From contig OY294068.1 of the NCBI GenBank assembly GCA_958510875.1, positions 22,486,297 through 22,550,296 on the forward strand: DNA of 64,000 bases, read 5' to 3'. Positions 43,418 to 54,118 of this stretch are shown one piece after another. The notes under the pieces were generated by a model. It was not told where the DNA came from. It did not search any database and saw nothing but the letters and a program-made list of their open reading frames with translations. This DNA comes from Endomychus coccineus (Eukaryota; Arthropoda; Insecta; Coleoptera; Endomychidae). The stretch's first letter is position 1. Each line of letters begins with the position of its first letter. The translations under genes were made by a program, and so were the position numbers.

Positions 43418-44586
43418 CAGGCCCGTAGCCAGCCGTAGGGCCTGACGGGCCCGGGCCCCCCTCGAAATTCCGTGAACCCTAAAATTTTCCTAAAGATGTG
43501 AATCATGTTTTAAAAATATGTCTATCGATAACAAGCCATATTTTTTTTGACAACTTCACGCCTGTGAGACATATATATAATATCTCTATTAGAACATTTG
43601 AACAGAAGATTACTTTTTGATCTGGAATTCTGGATCGATTATCTCGAATCCGATCATCAAAAATTGCTTGTGAAACATAAAATACGCTTTTACTAGACAA
43701 GTGTTGGTTTTCACACAGTTTACGGGTGTTTGAAATTTTCTGCGCAATTTTTCGTGATCCAATTCGAGATATATCCATCCGAATCAGAACCAAAGAGGTC
43801 TATAAGAGGTTATAGACCTCTTTGATCAGAACTGACACTCAGTTGCAGTTTCGATAAGCAACTGTTACTGGCATAAGTTAAATATTGTTTACGAGAATCG
43901 AAATTGAAATGAAACGAGCACAAAGCCAAACAAGTATTGTTGGGTTTCTCAAGAAATCAAAAAATAATGAATTGAAAGGTCAGTAATGTGCATTTTGACC
44001 TTACGAATAGCCGGAGACATGAAAGTGGTCGCATAACCTCAAACGTCAACACTGATTTTTTTTTTCGTAGTTTTTTAAGTGTTACAAATGAATATGTGTA
44101 CACCCAGCTTCATAAAACTAATCGTTTTCTCTACTATCTATTAACAGTTTTGGCAACTCTTCCTGTCACAACGGCAAGTGTGGAAAGGTCATTTTCGACA
44201 ATGAAAAGAATCAAGACTTACGTAACTCAACGGGCAACGAAAGACTTAGTGCACTCGCCGTGCTGTCAATTCATGGAAACTTAGGTATCGATCCGAATGA
44301 GGTTCTTGGGATTATGGCAGCAAAGAAATCGCGAAAGTTAAAATTTTAATTTTTCTCTACTGAAATTGACGCTTTTGTTTGACAATTGATGTGATGCGTA
44401 ACTGACAATTAAAATACAGTGATGATATTAATAACAATAAAGCAGTTTTTCACTAATGACTCCAACTTTAATAACAAATATCCTTGCAAGACACCCATCA
44501 ACCATTTCCGCCCCCCCCCCTGCCTCCCAAAAAATTATTACTACGTTTTGGGCCCTCCCCAAACCAAATTTCTGGCTACGGGCCTG
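43418..44586 (+). mobile_element. hAT element with 8-bp target duplication
   Basis: Terminal repeats CAGGCCCGTAGCCAG and CTGGCTACGGGCCTG are inverted. GAACCTAG flanks both sides (43410-43417, 44587-44594). Inside, MKRAQSQTSIVGFLKKSK at 43909 is an hAT transposase start, and LATLPVTTASVERSFSTMKR (44150-44210) with LSALAVLSIHGNLGIDPNEV (44230-44290, shifted frame) is the C-terminal dimerisation block. The catalytic middle is deleted. It inserted into a LINE. Confidence 0.92.
43792..43823. repeat. Perfect 14-bp hairpin inside the hAT
   Basis: AAAGAGGTCTATAA, loop GAGG, TTATAGACCTCTTT. Just upstream of the transposase start. Confidence 0.9.
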
Positions 44587-45545
44587 GAACCTAGGGACAC
44601 TTGCGACAGAATTCCAAGCAAAAATATTAGCAATTACAACAATTGCTCGAATTATGAGGGAGAGAGTCTATTAGAATAGACAAATCACAATCATAGCGGG
44701 TAACCTAACAGTGCTTAAGGCTGGAGTCATACACAATCACCTCACAATGTGTAAAGGAACTAACGGCACCACTAGAGAACAACAATAGAGTGACGCTCGT
44801 ATGGAAATCAGGCGCGAAGGGACTGAAACTGTCGTCGTACTCTCTAAAGCGGGGGCGGAACCAACCTGTGGCATTTTTCATCATGTCACAACGAAATCTG
44901 TAATCCGAAAATGGCTCGAGACAGAGCACCGTGAGAACTGCCCCGTATGTCGCACTCCAAGCGGCTAATGGGAGATCTACAACAGCAGCGAGTGAAAAAT
45001 CAGCAGACAAGAATTACGGAATCTTGTTGCATTCCTGACCGTGCACGCCCCATGCAACAAACATCTCTGCACGATGGGTCTGGTAGTTTGGTCGTCGGAC
45101 ATACCTTGGAGACGATAAAACTACACCCAAGAAATTCAGAAGTATCCCCTTCATCATTCTACTGAATTTCATAGAATACACCGGAATGAGGAGATAGCAA
45201 TATGTGAGGGTACAATAGGTCACTAACAACAGCAGTATAGTGGGGCTCCCTCTGGGAAGGAGAACCAACCTCACAGGGGAGGGGTTTTACTAGGTAAGAA
45301 TCCGGCACACTCGGGGGCACGGGCCTCCGAGGCGTCTATGAAAGAGTTCCCCTCCTCTCGCCAAAAAACAACGGGTTATTCTTCCTATGAATATCAAATA
45401 ATGTCATGAAAAATTGCTTTATGACAAGTTAAAATTGGAAGGCCATTACTTCTTCTCCTCAATGGGTGAATTAAAGGAATGATTTATCTACGTCACTGAT
45501 TGCAATGCCAGCTATGAAATAACGAACGCTTAACCCAAAACTCAC

Positions 45546-45648
45546 CTAAAAGTTCCTGCAAACTTGGACCCTTGCCCCCATAATCGGAGGGCAACATATC
45601 ATAACCAATTTCCTTCCTAAATGTCTCCATAATGCTGTAGATTTTTAT
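45546..45648 (-). CDS. CRAL-TRIO protein, exon 5
   Basis: 103 bases, acceptor ATTTCAG, donor GTGAGT. Encodes IKIYSIMETFRKEIGYDMLP, SDYGGKGPSLQELL. L236-P-S-D-Y-G-G242 is the LPxEYGG signature that ends the lipid-binding CRAL-TRIO core (Asp instead of Glu). Confidence 0.93.
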
Positions 45649-45701
45649 CTGAAATTTGCTATATGAAGGAACTACAAGTTATATTTCGATTGAATACATA
45701 C

Positions 45702-45812
45702 CCTGCTGAACAACTTTGTAGAAATTATTGGTTTAAGTAAATTCATTATTAAATGGAAACATGAGGGTGCGTTAATGACGTATATGTTTTTAATTCTTCC
45801 ACAGTAGGCTTT
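45702..45812 (-). CDS. CRAL-TRIO protein, exon 4
   Basis: 37 codons, phase 0, acceptor TTTTTCAG, donor GTATGT. Encodes KAYCGRIKNIYVINAPSCFH, LIMNLLKPIISTKLFSR, which matches the core strand and gate helix of the family (YP.RIK.I..IN.P..F.......KPF...K). Confidence 0.92.
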
Positions 45813-47619
45813 CTGAAAAAAGTAAGAATTCATTTCATCTACGCATTTGCACACAAAATTAAGCAATATTTGACACTTTTTGGGTATATTTAAATTTTTT
45901 TCTTATACCGTATTTGAAGCCCCCTTATTTTTTTTAGTGCTTGAATTTCGCATCGTTGGAAATTTTTTTTGCAATTCTAACGATGTGAATATTCTATTAT
46001 TTCTTCCAAAGTGGTTCAAAAGTGGTCAATCATTGATTTAATAATATTGGGATAAATACATTTCCCATTTACTAGGCACTGAAACTACATAATACAATCA
46101 AGTGAATTAAGTGAATTTTATAAAATAAAACCCAATCCGAACAAAATTTATCATATCGATAGTATTTTTGAAGGCGAATGACTTGACGAAGCCCAAATTT
46201 TGAAATTTGAACTCACATGAGAGGGTGCTGCTGATGGTGATCAACGAGCATTTTTGTGGTTAGATGAATATGATCATCATATTAAGGATTGTCGGATCCG
46301 ACATAGCTCTATAACGACGCATTTGCGCTATAAAGTCATTAGCGTCGGGGAATACAAAAAGTATTAGAAGATTTAATTTGATCAAAAGTAAAAAAGTAAA
46401 GATTGATTCCAACACTGGTTAGAAAGTTACTATATTTTTGAAACCCAGCAATTTTTGAACAATTTGACATCGGATATTTCACCCTGTATACCTTAAGTTT
46501 AGAGATGGCATATATACAGGGAGGGGGGGCAACCTGCGGCTCGCGAGAGGTTTTATTAATATGTGAAGAAGGATTTAAATCAAATTATTTTCTATACTAT
46601 AGTTCGATTGTTCAAATAAACGATTAATCAATATTTATTGTCATTCCTACTTGAGATTCATATGCAGGAAGAATTCTACGAAACTATAGTTACCTGGTAG
46701 TGAATGAACATATTATTATTATTATATCCAGGCTCGCAACACTCCTATATGCAGTAGGTAGGTACTAGGTGCTAAAAGCGCGCGCAAGTGACCCAAAGGA
46801 TTAAGATTCCATCCGCGACGCGCCACTGGTATCTCAAATATGTTAACAGATCAAGGGCAAATCCAGAAAATATCCAAGGGGGCAATTACTTTTTTAGATA
46901 TAACGCTATAAAACTGAATCACTAGCCAACTAGAGTTCAGTAGCTTCGATCATGACTTTATCAAACATATTTATGTAAATTTTACATTAATTTACGAGCA
47001 TTTGATGACTCCAATTAAGATAATTCTAATAAATCTGGTTATCCAGGGTTGTGCAGTGCTGTAAATTTCAGCGGTCTAACTCATAATAACTACCCAAGGG
47101 GGCCAAGCCCCCATGCCCACCCCTCAACCGTGGAGTCGCCGTTGTAACACATATAATATGTTTCAGATATCTGGTTAGGTTACTTGTATAAAAGTAACGG
47201 TTTTTGAGGCATTGTTTTATCATTTTATTTAAAAGTCAATAGTATGACAATATGATTGAAATTTGCTTAAATTAATAATTAGTAGATATAGGCTGAGACC
47301 ACTAATTGAATAAGTGCTTCATCAGTCCATTAGTGGTCATCGATTATCCACAATAATATTCATATTAGTCACAGTTTAATTAAAAACAAGTTAAATTATC
47401 AATTGACTGATTGATCAATTTTTTTTCATCACACAACACTTGCTATAATATAGTAAACATATTGAACGGGTCATTATGCAAAACTGTTCACACTTTCTTT
47501 TTTTTTACTACCTACGCGACAACTTCGTGTGATACAGCGGTGGACTGTTGGGAGAGGAGAATTTTAGATGCTTCGTTGTTTAGTTCTCTTGGAGACAGAA
47601 AAAACTATCATCAACTCAC
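45813..47619. other. CRAL-TRIO intron 3, no gene
   Basis: Near 46528-46545 the text GGGCAACCTGCGGCTCGCG resembles the end of a mammalian-type hAT, but no partner end was found. The rest is AT-rich. Confidence 0.35.
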
Positions 47620-47863
47620 CAGGTACAGATTCAAAGTCGATACGAATAGGTTTAGATTCATTTTCATCAATAAATTGGATGTTGAATTTTCTAGATCGAT
47701 GATGTAACTATTCTCTACAGAGTAATCACATTGATAAGATATCTCCAATAATAATAAGGCAATAGCGATTATTCTGTCGAATTCAAGTTTGTCTTCATTG
47801 AATATTTTAGCTACGACGATACGGTCAAAATCAGATGTCAATTGAGGCAATGGTATAAGAAAG
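47620..47863 (-). CDS. CRAL-TRIO protein, exon 3
   Basis: 244 bases, acceptor TATTTCAG, donor GTGAGT. Encodes FLIPLPQLTSDFDRIVVAKI, EFDRIIAIALLLLEISYQCD and SYIIDLENSTSNLLMKM. It covers the start of the CRAL-TRIO core (PLP.LT.D..R.V..K). The usual GxxxIxDLxG is SYIIDLEN, so the two glycines are replaced. Confidence 0.9.
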
Positions 47864-48018
47864 CTGAAATAAAAATAATGAAGAGAAACAATCGATGTCT
47901 TGTTTTCATTATTAAAACATACATAGCTTGTAAGGAAAAATAGTAATATACATGTTGCCATCTAGAATCATTCAATTGATAATTTCCTAATTAACAGGTT
48001 TCAAATAAAGATTCTTAC

Positions 48019-48166
48019 CTGGCTTCCCTTGATGGTACAATACATGTATATAATTCCATCAAATATATGTATTTACTACGTAGTGTACAATAACATTCTA
48101 GTTTTTGTTTAGTATTTTCAATTCTAAATTTATTCTTCAATAAAAATAATTCCAAAAATATATCAT
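48019..48166 (-). CDS. CRAL-TRIO protein, exon 2
   Basis: 148 bases, acceptor CTTCCAG, donor GTAAGA. Encodes DDIFLELFLLKNKFRIENTK, QKLECYCTLRSKYIYLMELY, the CRAL-TRIO N-terminal three-helix domain (D...L..FL..KF..E.TK..L). Confidence 0.9.
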
Positions 48167-48360
48167 CTGGAAGTAGAAAGATACTATGAAATTAACAACA
48201 ACTCAACTATAGGCCTTTTGGAATAAATATGGTTAAGAACTGCCGCTCATAATAATTGGGATTTCTTAAGCTATTGCATATAGCTTTTATCGCGGCAGTC
48301 TCCGAGTGCCACACGTTTCTTTTTTTTATATACTTGGACTACACAACATGCAGAAAACTG

Positions 48361-48480
48361 TTAATTGAGGCGCATCATCCTTGAGAACGACAGGTGGAAT
48401 TCGGTCTGGATCCATAGACTTTTTGGTCTTGAGATCAAGCAGAATGCGCCTAGTTGGGCGTTGACGAAAGACAATTTCAA
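48361..48480 (-). pseudogene. Short LINE RT fragment
   Basis: Minus strand: RRILLDLKTKKSMDPDRIPP, VVLKDDAPQL, the common start of Jockey/CR1-like RT (L..LK..KS.GPDGIP..VLK). Only this block remains. In CRAL-TRIO intron 1. Confidence 0.7.
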
Positions 48481-50042
48481 ACATATTACTGAAAACATTA
48501 ACAGAAACTCACTCACAGAAATCGTCCAATCATAAGTAAATTTAAGCTTATCAAAAAATTCTAAAGTCAAGCAAGACGAAAAAGCAGTCAATTTTAGTAC
48601 CTCCACGTTCACGTTCATTTAGACATTTGTTTACATTCGTTCTATTTATTGTGGTTATGTGTTTCTTTGTTCACGAATATATTCTTCATAACTCAATAAT
48701 TATCGTAGAATTAGCAGGAGAGAAATTACTTAAAAATTCTTTAATTATCAACTACCTAATCTCGTTTACGAAAATGGCATCAAATAGAAACGTGTCAGTT
48801 ATCATTCTATTCTAGACAATGCATTCATAGTCCAGTAAAAAACTTACTCAACTTACAGGTGGATTCTGAAAAATTCTCTTTGTGTATTGTTTGGTTTGGT
48901 GCACAATGCAGAATCTACCCAAAAATAAAGGGTGGATCCCCCTGCTATTAATAAACAATGATCGGCCAAAATAAACAAATTATTTATTTGACTTCAAAAT
49001 GGCAACCTCTAAATGACGCTTAAAAGTGTCAAAAATGAACAAATATGTTTGAACTTTATATATTCATAAAATATATAGAGTATATAAACTGTTATAAATA
49101 AGCTTATTACTCATTAAAATGCTCAAAAAACTAAAAAGAAGCACCGCTCCCAGCCTCAGGCTAGGTATACTAAAACAGTGCGTGAAAGGGGACCTAGAAT
49201 GAAATGAGTTACTCGTATCGACTTGAAACAAAGTGCATATTAAAAGTAAGACAATACTTTTCGTTGCCTTACGTGAAAAATTAATTATTGTTCAAGTAAT
49301 GCATCATTCTCATTTTCTATCTTGCACTAATCTCAAAAGTGATATACCTATTAATATCGTCTTCTACATTTAAGATTTAAAGACAGAAACAAATTAAAAA
49401 ATCTGTTAATGAGAGACATCTACGATAAGGCATCAGGGCTTCCTGTTCGAATTTATAAGGTGGAAATTTTTGTTTGAGTATTGGAGTGCTGGTGATTTCA
49501 ATTTAATTTGAAAGAAAAGTAGACAAATCTAAATTTCTTTGACCTTTCAAAGAAGAATCATTCGTACATTGTGTATATTCTGTTTGAAGGTTGTAACAAA
49601 ATCATTTCATCATAATATTATTAATATTACATTTGCTTGTTATTGGAAGCCATCATAGAAAGGTTATCAATAAATCTATAGTCTAAGCTTAACGAAGATA
49701 TGTTTGTTTCATAAATATAAATACAAATACTTTGCACTATTCTAATGAAGTAACTTCTCGAAATTGTTATGAACTATGGAATCTTGAAGTTGTTTTCATT
49801 GTATGACTTTTATATTTATCTCCAAAGTCATGGACAATATACCCCAATGCCGATCGGACCAATATCTACATGATAAGTGTGTCGAAAAAAAAAATGCCTA
49901 CTCATGTGCAAATATAGTTTCTAACTCACGAAGAAACATATAACCTAGAATATTCAACATAAGACGAATTAACGTAAAAATGTCTAGTCTGGAACTTTTA
50001 ACCAATTACACCACTTTGGTCACCATCAAAGTATAAACCTCA
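48481..50042. other. CRAL-TRIO intron 1, no gene
   Basis: AT-rich intron sequence with no recognised element. Confidence 0.4.
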
Positions 50043-50718
50043 GAAGGAATCAGTGGCGGAACTTCAATTTTTTGGCCCCCCGCAATATATTATTCGGGCC
50101 CCTACTACAAAAGAAACACAAATTTTTATAGATATTTTTATTAAAAAATAACAAAAAGGAACAAAATTGCATTATTAACAATTAAAAATTAACAAAAGAA
50201 AATATATTTAAAATTTAAAATCCTTCCTCCTGGATTTCAAATTTGCAAAATCTCTAATCACATCTTTTATTTCCATATTTGAATTAAAAAATAAAGCTGA
50301 AAATATAACTTACCTACTTTCACAGTTCAAACTTAATATTTTGTAACGAATTCGAGTTGAATGCAAATTTCAAAGTTACCCACACATTCACAAGATATAG
50401 GTATCTTAAAATTAACAAACTTAAAATCTAATAGAAAAGTAGAAGAGGGTGGAGTTTACAAATTGTTAGGTTTTTATTGGTGACAGGAAGGAAGTGGTGG
50501 AAAACATGCTATTACTGAGGAATGTGTAAGAAGAAAGGTTCAAATACTTCAAATGGAAAAACCCGAATTGTCGATGCGCCAAGAAATGGTCATAAATAAC
50601 ATCTGGAGAGGTATCATAAATAATAAATATTTGGGTTTGTATAGTTCTGAAAACATGAAACAAATGTTGAAAAATCTTGTCTTCCGGATGGATTCCGAGT
50701 CACAATAGCTCGACTTGA

Positions 50719-50761
50719 TGCCGACGTTTCGCCAACCATTACAGGTGGCATCTTCAGGGCA
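50719..50761 (-). ncRNA. Hammerhead ribozyme motif (PLE type), family 4
   Basis: Minus strand: UGCC, core CUGAAGA, one U, stem II GCCA...UGGC, GAAA, two-base-pair stem III (CG), UC, then GGCA pairing with UGCC. The GUC cleavage site and full core are intact. Stem III is so short that activity as a dimer is expected. Confidence 0.8.
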
Positions 50762-50864
50762 GGCTTGAGGCTTGAACTGAAACTGGTTCTACTGGTTTCT
50801 GTAGCCGTATTTATTGTAGGAAGAATCCTTCACGCTACATAGTTCACTGCCTTTGTTCCGGTGG

Positions 50865-51281
50865 TTAACTTCGTTCCGGCACCTGACCCTGCCGTTGTGC
50901 GATCATGTGCGAAGTGGAATTTTCGAGGATGGGTTTCCAAATGTTGGGAAGGTAATATCCTGAGTCACGGTTCATATTATTCGGATGTTTTAGGATTTCT
51001 AAAGCTTCAAGGATTTTTCGCTGATAGAAGTTTGGGGCTCGGACTAGGATTTTAGTATCTTCAAAAAGGATTTGATGATTTGTGTTAAACTTGTGTTCCG
51101 CAAGTGCAGATCTACTGGTGTCACGAAGTCTTGTACAGCGCTCATGTTCTTTCACACGAGTAGCTACTGTACGACCTGTTTCACCAATGTAGACTTTACC
51201 GCAAGAACAGGGAATACTGAAACAAATGAACGTACCTACCGGAGGGGACGAGATGGTTGTAAGATTGGGAAGTACATACAT
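50865..51281 (-). CDS. PLE GIY-YIG endonuclease fragment, family 4
   Basis: 138 codons. Residues 22-105 are a complete GIY-YIG domain: IPCSCGKVYIGETGR (C25, C27, Y31, G33), TRVKEHERC (R42, H46), SALAEHKFNTNH and RKILEALEI (E92). The first 20 residues continue in frame from flanking sequence and the tail after IWKPIL is 3' element sequence. Unbroken domain, but no RT is attached. Confidence 0.8.
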   Translation of the reverse strand: MYVLPNLTTISSPPVGTFICFSIPCSCGKVYIGETGRTVATRVKEHERCTRLRDTSRSALAEHKFNTNHQILFEDTKILVRAPNFYQRKILEALEILKHPNNMNRDSGYYLPNIWKPILENSTSHMIAQRQGQVPERS

Positions 51282-51894
51282 AATTAAATAATATGAAATA
51301 ATATATAGTGGCGTTAATTAGCGACGTAACACTGTCACTGATCAACTACCCAAACAATTTTCGACAAGTGCTCTGAAGAGTGTCAGAGAGGGGCCTTTTT
51401 CTTTGTTTTCAGGCAGTCGAGTCAGTGCGTCAAAACAAAGTAATGACAAACAGATGTGGGTGGTTGCAATACTTGCTAAGGGTTTCAAAATGTTTTGTAT
51501 TAGAATTGTTTTTTTTTTGCGCTTGCTGGTAAAGTCGGTTATCAGTTTCGAAAATGTTTCACTCTTTTCATGATGCATTTGGGCCCCTATAGCTCTGGGC
51601 CCCCCCGCGTTGCGGGGTCCCGCGCATTGTAGTTCCGCCACTGGAAGGAATAGTATCTAAATCATTGACAAACTTATTTGTTCCATTTCTCCTTATAAAT
51701 TAACTAAAATTCAATCTAATAAGAACTGTATGAGAACTACTGACGTTAACACTTGATCTATAATTAAACAAAAATGTTTTTTGGTCGCATACAACTTTCG
51801 CAATTTAACAATTTTCTTTATTTTGTTTATTGCGACACATACCAATTAAATATTTAAAAAAAATACTAAATAAAGTTCCGGCGCATTCAGCTAC

Positions 51895-52130
51895 ACCATT
51901 TAATTATAAATTTGCTCCATTTAATAGTATTGTTCATAGATTATTGAACGTCCTTTTGAGCCACCAAAATTAGCAAAAAAAAGTTGAGAAACTTCAGCAA
52001 ATAGCGTTGGACAATGGTTACTACAAATCTTTGATCAATAATTTAATATCTAGACAAAAAAGGAAATTGGAACACAACCAACTAACCAAGTAAGAGCCAT
52101 TAACTTCAAATAGTTCAATGAAATTCAAAA
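51895..52130 (+). pseudogene. PLE RT thumb fragment
   Basis: Reads FAPFNSIVHRLLNVLLSHQ, then KLQQIALDNGYYKSLINNLI. This block normally lies after the YVDD motif of PLE RT (HK.APFNS..HRLL...IA..NGY), yet here it precedes the YVDD fragment at 52272. The two are therefore separate copies or rearranged. Confidence 0.6.
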
Positions 52131-52199
52131 GTTTCACTTATCATTCCTCTGTAATTAATAAATTCCAAATTTATAATACAACGTTGGGCAAATAGTAAA

Positions 52200-52973
52200 G
52201 ACCACACACCTCTCTTTCATTCTCAATTTATAAATGCAGTAAAGTTTTGTTTAGAATGCGCAATATGGTGAATGATGCAATATTTTGGACAAATATTCGG
52301 CACAGCAATGGGATCTCCTATTTCAGTTACTTTTGCTAATCTAGTTATGGAATGCGTAGAAGAATCTGTGATAAATTCATTAGATTTTCAACCCGTATTC
52401 TTTAAACGGTATGTAGATGATTGCCTAATGTGGGTTCCCAATGTTAAAATTCAGTACATAATTAATAAGTTTAACAATTTCCACTATAAACTTTAATTTA
52501 CTTGTGAAATAGAAGTGAACAAAAACATAAATTTCCTAGATATGAACATTAGGCATGATTCAGATGGAAAAATAAAAACATCGTGGTTTACTAAGTTTGG
52601 TGTCAACGACTTTAATTCAGCAGTTGCACCGATAAGTTGTAAAAAAAAAGTCCTACCCATTGTTCGTAATACACTGGAAATGAATGGCTACCCAAAAACA
52701 TTTTTCAACCTCATCATTAAAGAAGGAATAAACAAAATCTATAACGGTAAGTCATATATTAATAATATAAACGGCAATACAGATAATTGTATAACATTAC
52801 CATACATTCCCGAGACTTCAGAGAAAATTAAGAAATATTCAAATAAGAATGTTATAAATGTTGGGCATAAACCTACTAACTGTGAAAATATTTTTCAAAT
52901 CTAAAACCTTTGACACCTACAGATAACAAACTCACACAGTATATAAATTAAATTGAGTCAAACTAGAAAAGGA
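52200..52973 (+). pseudogene. PLE RT and linker, family 1 (truncated)
   Basis: Reads HSQFINAVKFCLECA, stop, QIFGTAMGSPISVTFANLVM, FFKRYVDDCLM (catalytic YVDD, 52410), one stop at 52494, then NKNINFLDMNIRHDSDGKIK, RNTLEMNGYPKTFF and LPYIPETSEKIKK. Ends abruptly at 52973, just before the GIY-YIG. It is the best-preserved RT catalytic block in the window and belongs to the same family as 10-12 kb and 56 kb. Confidence 0.85.
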
Positions 52974-53024
52974 GCATTTTAACCCGGTATAAATAACATT
53001 TTGCCTATGTAAAGAAAAATAACG

Positions 53025-53165
53025 GTGAAAAATCACACCATTTGAACAGGCACATTTTGATTTATAATTTAGTTCACTCTGATGATGGCTACTTAGTAGC
53101 CTCAGTACTTTTACAGTATTTTTAGTGGATAAGGGTGATTATTTCGTATTTACAGTGTGATACTT
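53025..53165 (+). repeat. Dispersed repeat R3 (copy 4)
   Basis: CACTCTGATGATGGCTACTT, AGTAGCC, CAGTACTTT, then AGTGGATAAGGGTGATTATTTCG. Matches 12365-12490 in the opposite orientation. Confidence 0.6.
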
Positions 53166-53544
53166 AATGATTAATGAATAAATCTAAATAGTATAAGTTA
53201 TAATATGTGAAGTAGTAATAGAAAATAAGCAATAATAAGTTATGGGTAGGTACCTAGCTCTTAATAATTTTAATAAATATTTTTTGTGACTTTAGCATAT
53301 AATAAATAAAATACCTTCAATACAAGGATTACTGCGTTTTTTATAAATGCATATTTAAATGCATAAAAGCATAATTTAGTGCATATTTCAACTGGTTTTG
53401 GTGCATATTTAAGGGTTTTTTAAGTGCATATTTCCCGAGCTCTGTTAATGATAAATTTACAAATTGTTGAAAATTAATTTTCATTTGTACCTATTATAAT
53501 TCCTGGAGATAGGATGTGACGATATACCCTTAATAATCCAGGCT
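53166..53544. other. Intron sequence, nothing recognised
   Basis: Contains a run of similar phrases around 53340-53440 (GTGCATATTT repeated five times), a small degenerate local repeat. Confidence 0.45.
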
Positions 53545-54118
53545 GTGAACCGGGATTTTACCTCTAATAAAAAAAAAACATGTAAGTTCGAATCAAAATA
53601 TTTTTTTGCATTAGCTTCAGGAGGTTCTCAGGATCATTCATACACCTTAAAACCTCTTGGGAACCCCAACCCCACCCATTGGGGGTGAAAATGGCCCGAA
53701 ATCTCCCCCAAATTTGCAACATGCCAAGTTTTGAATTGTATTTTCTACATACTGAATACGATTCCGAAGCCAGATTTACTTAAAATTCATCGTTGGGGTG
53801 GTGAAATCGACAAAATTGACCAATTTTGCACCCCTAATATGTTATTTTGCAATTTACGTGTTTTTGTCATTTCGACTGCACCAAGGAGGTTTTTTGGGTC
53901 GCTGAACACGAATCCGAAGCCAGATTTAATTGCAATCCATCGTTGGGGTGGTAAAATCTACAAAATTGGCCAGTTTCGCCCCCAATGGGTGGGGTTGGGG
54001 TTCCCAAGAGTTTTTAATGTGTAGGAATGATCCTGAGAACCTCCTGATGCTAATGCAAAAAAAATTATTTTGATTCGAACATACATGTTTTTTTTTATTT
54101 TCCGGTTCATAGCCTGGG
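53545..54118. mobile_element. MITE with 150-bp inverted arms
   Basis: Arms 53545-53700 (CCAGGCTGTGAACC, GGTTCTCAGGATCATTC, CCCCAACCCCACCCATTGGG) and 53968-54118 are inverted complements. Inside, an 80-base direct repeat (GAAGCCAGATTTA, CATCGTTGGGGTGGT) occurs at about 53765 and 53909. No coding frame of note. Confidence 0.85.

Larger units (their letters stand above)
43040..45300 (+). pseudogene. I-group LINE with RNase H, split by an hAT element
   Basis: Plus strand: TAAMERQMGLESLHLAVQAE (RT tail, 43060), VLFTEGTKTEKSTGAGIVET (RNase H start, 43330-43400), then an hAT insertion at 43418, then ATEFQAKILAITTIA (44600), then in broken frames IRKWLETEHRENCPVC and RQELRNLVAFLTVHAP and NKHLCTMGL (44890-45090). 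In intron 5 of the CRAL-TRIO gene, antisense to it. Confidence 0.85.
50680..51290 (-). mobile_element. Penelope-like element family 4, 5'-truncated
   Basis: Minus-strand copy with the GIY-YIG ORF (50865-51281) and the 3' region with a hammerhead. The 5' part with the RT is missing. A different family from those at 10, 35 and 55 kb by both protein and ribozyme sequence. Confidence 0.85.
50051..51643. mobile_element. Non-autonomous hAT element hosting a PLE
   Basis: The ends CAGTGGCGGAACTTCAAT and ATTGTAGTTCCGCCACTG are inverted. GAAGGAAT is repeated at 50043-50050 and 51644-51651 (8-bp duplication, hAT type). The inner GGGCCC-rich segments also mirror each other (50084-50103, 51590-51620). 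No transposase. A PLE copy occupies about 50680-51290. Confidence 0.92.

Noticed and set aside
46528..46545. Full hAT element at GGGCAACCTGCGGCTCGCG
   Set aside because: No inverted partner end or target duplication was found.
51342..51641. 99-codon minus-strand frame
   Set aside because: It lies in the non-coding GC-rich end of the hAT element and includes its terminal repeat.
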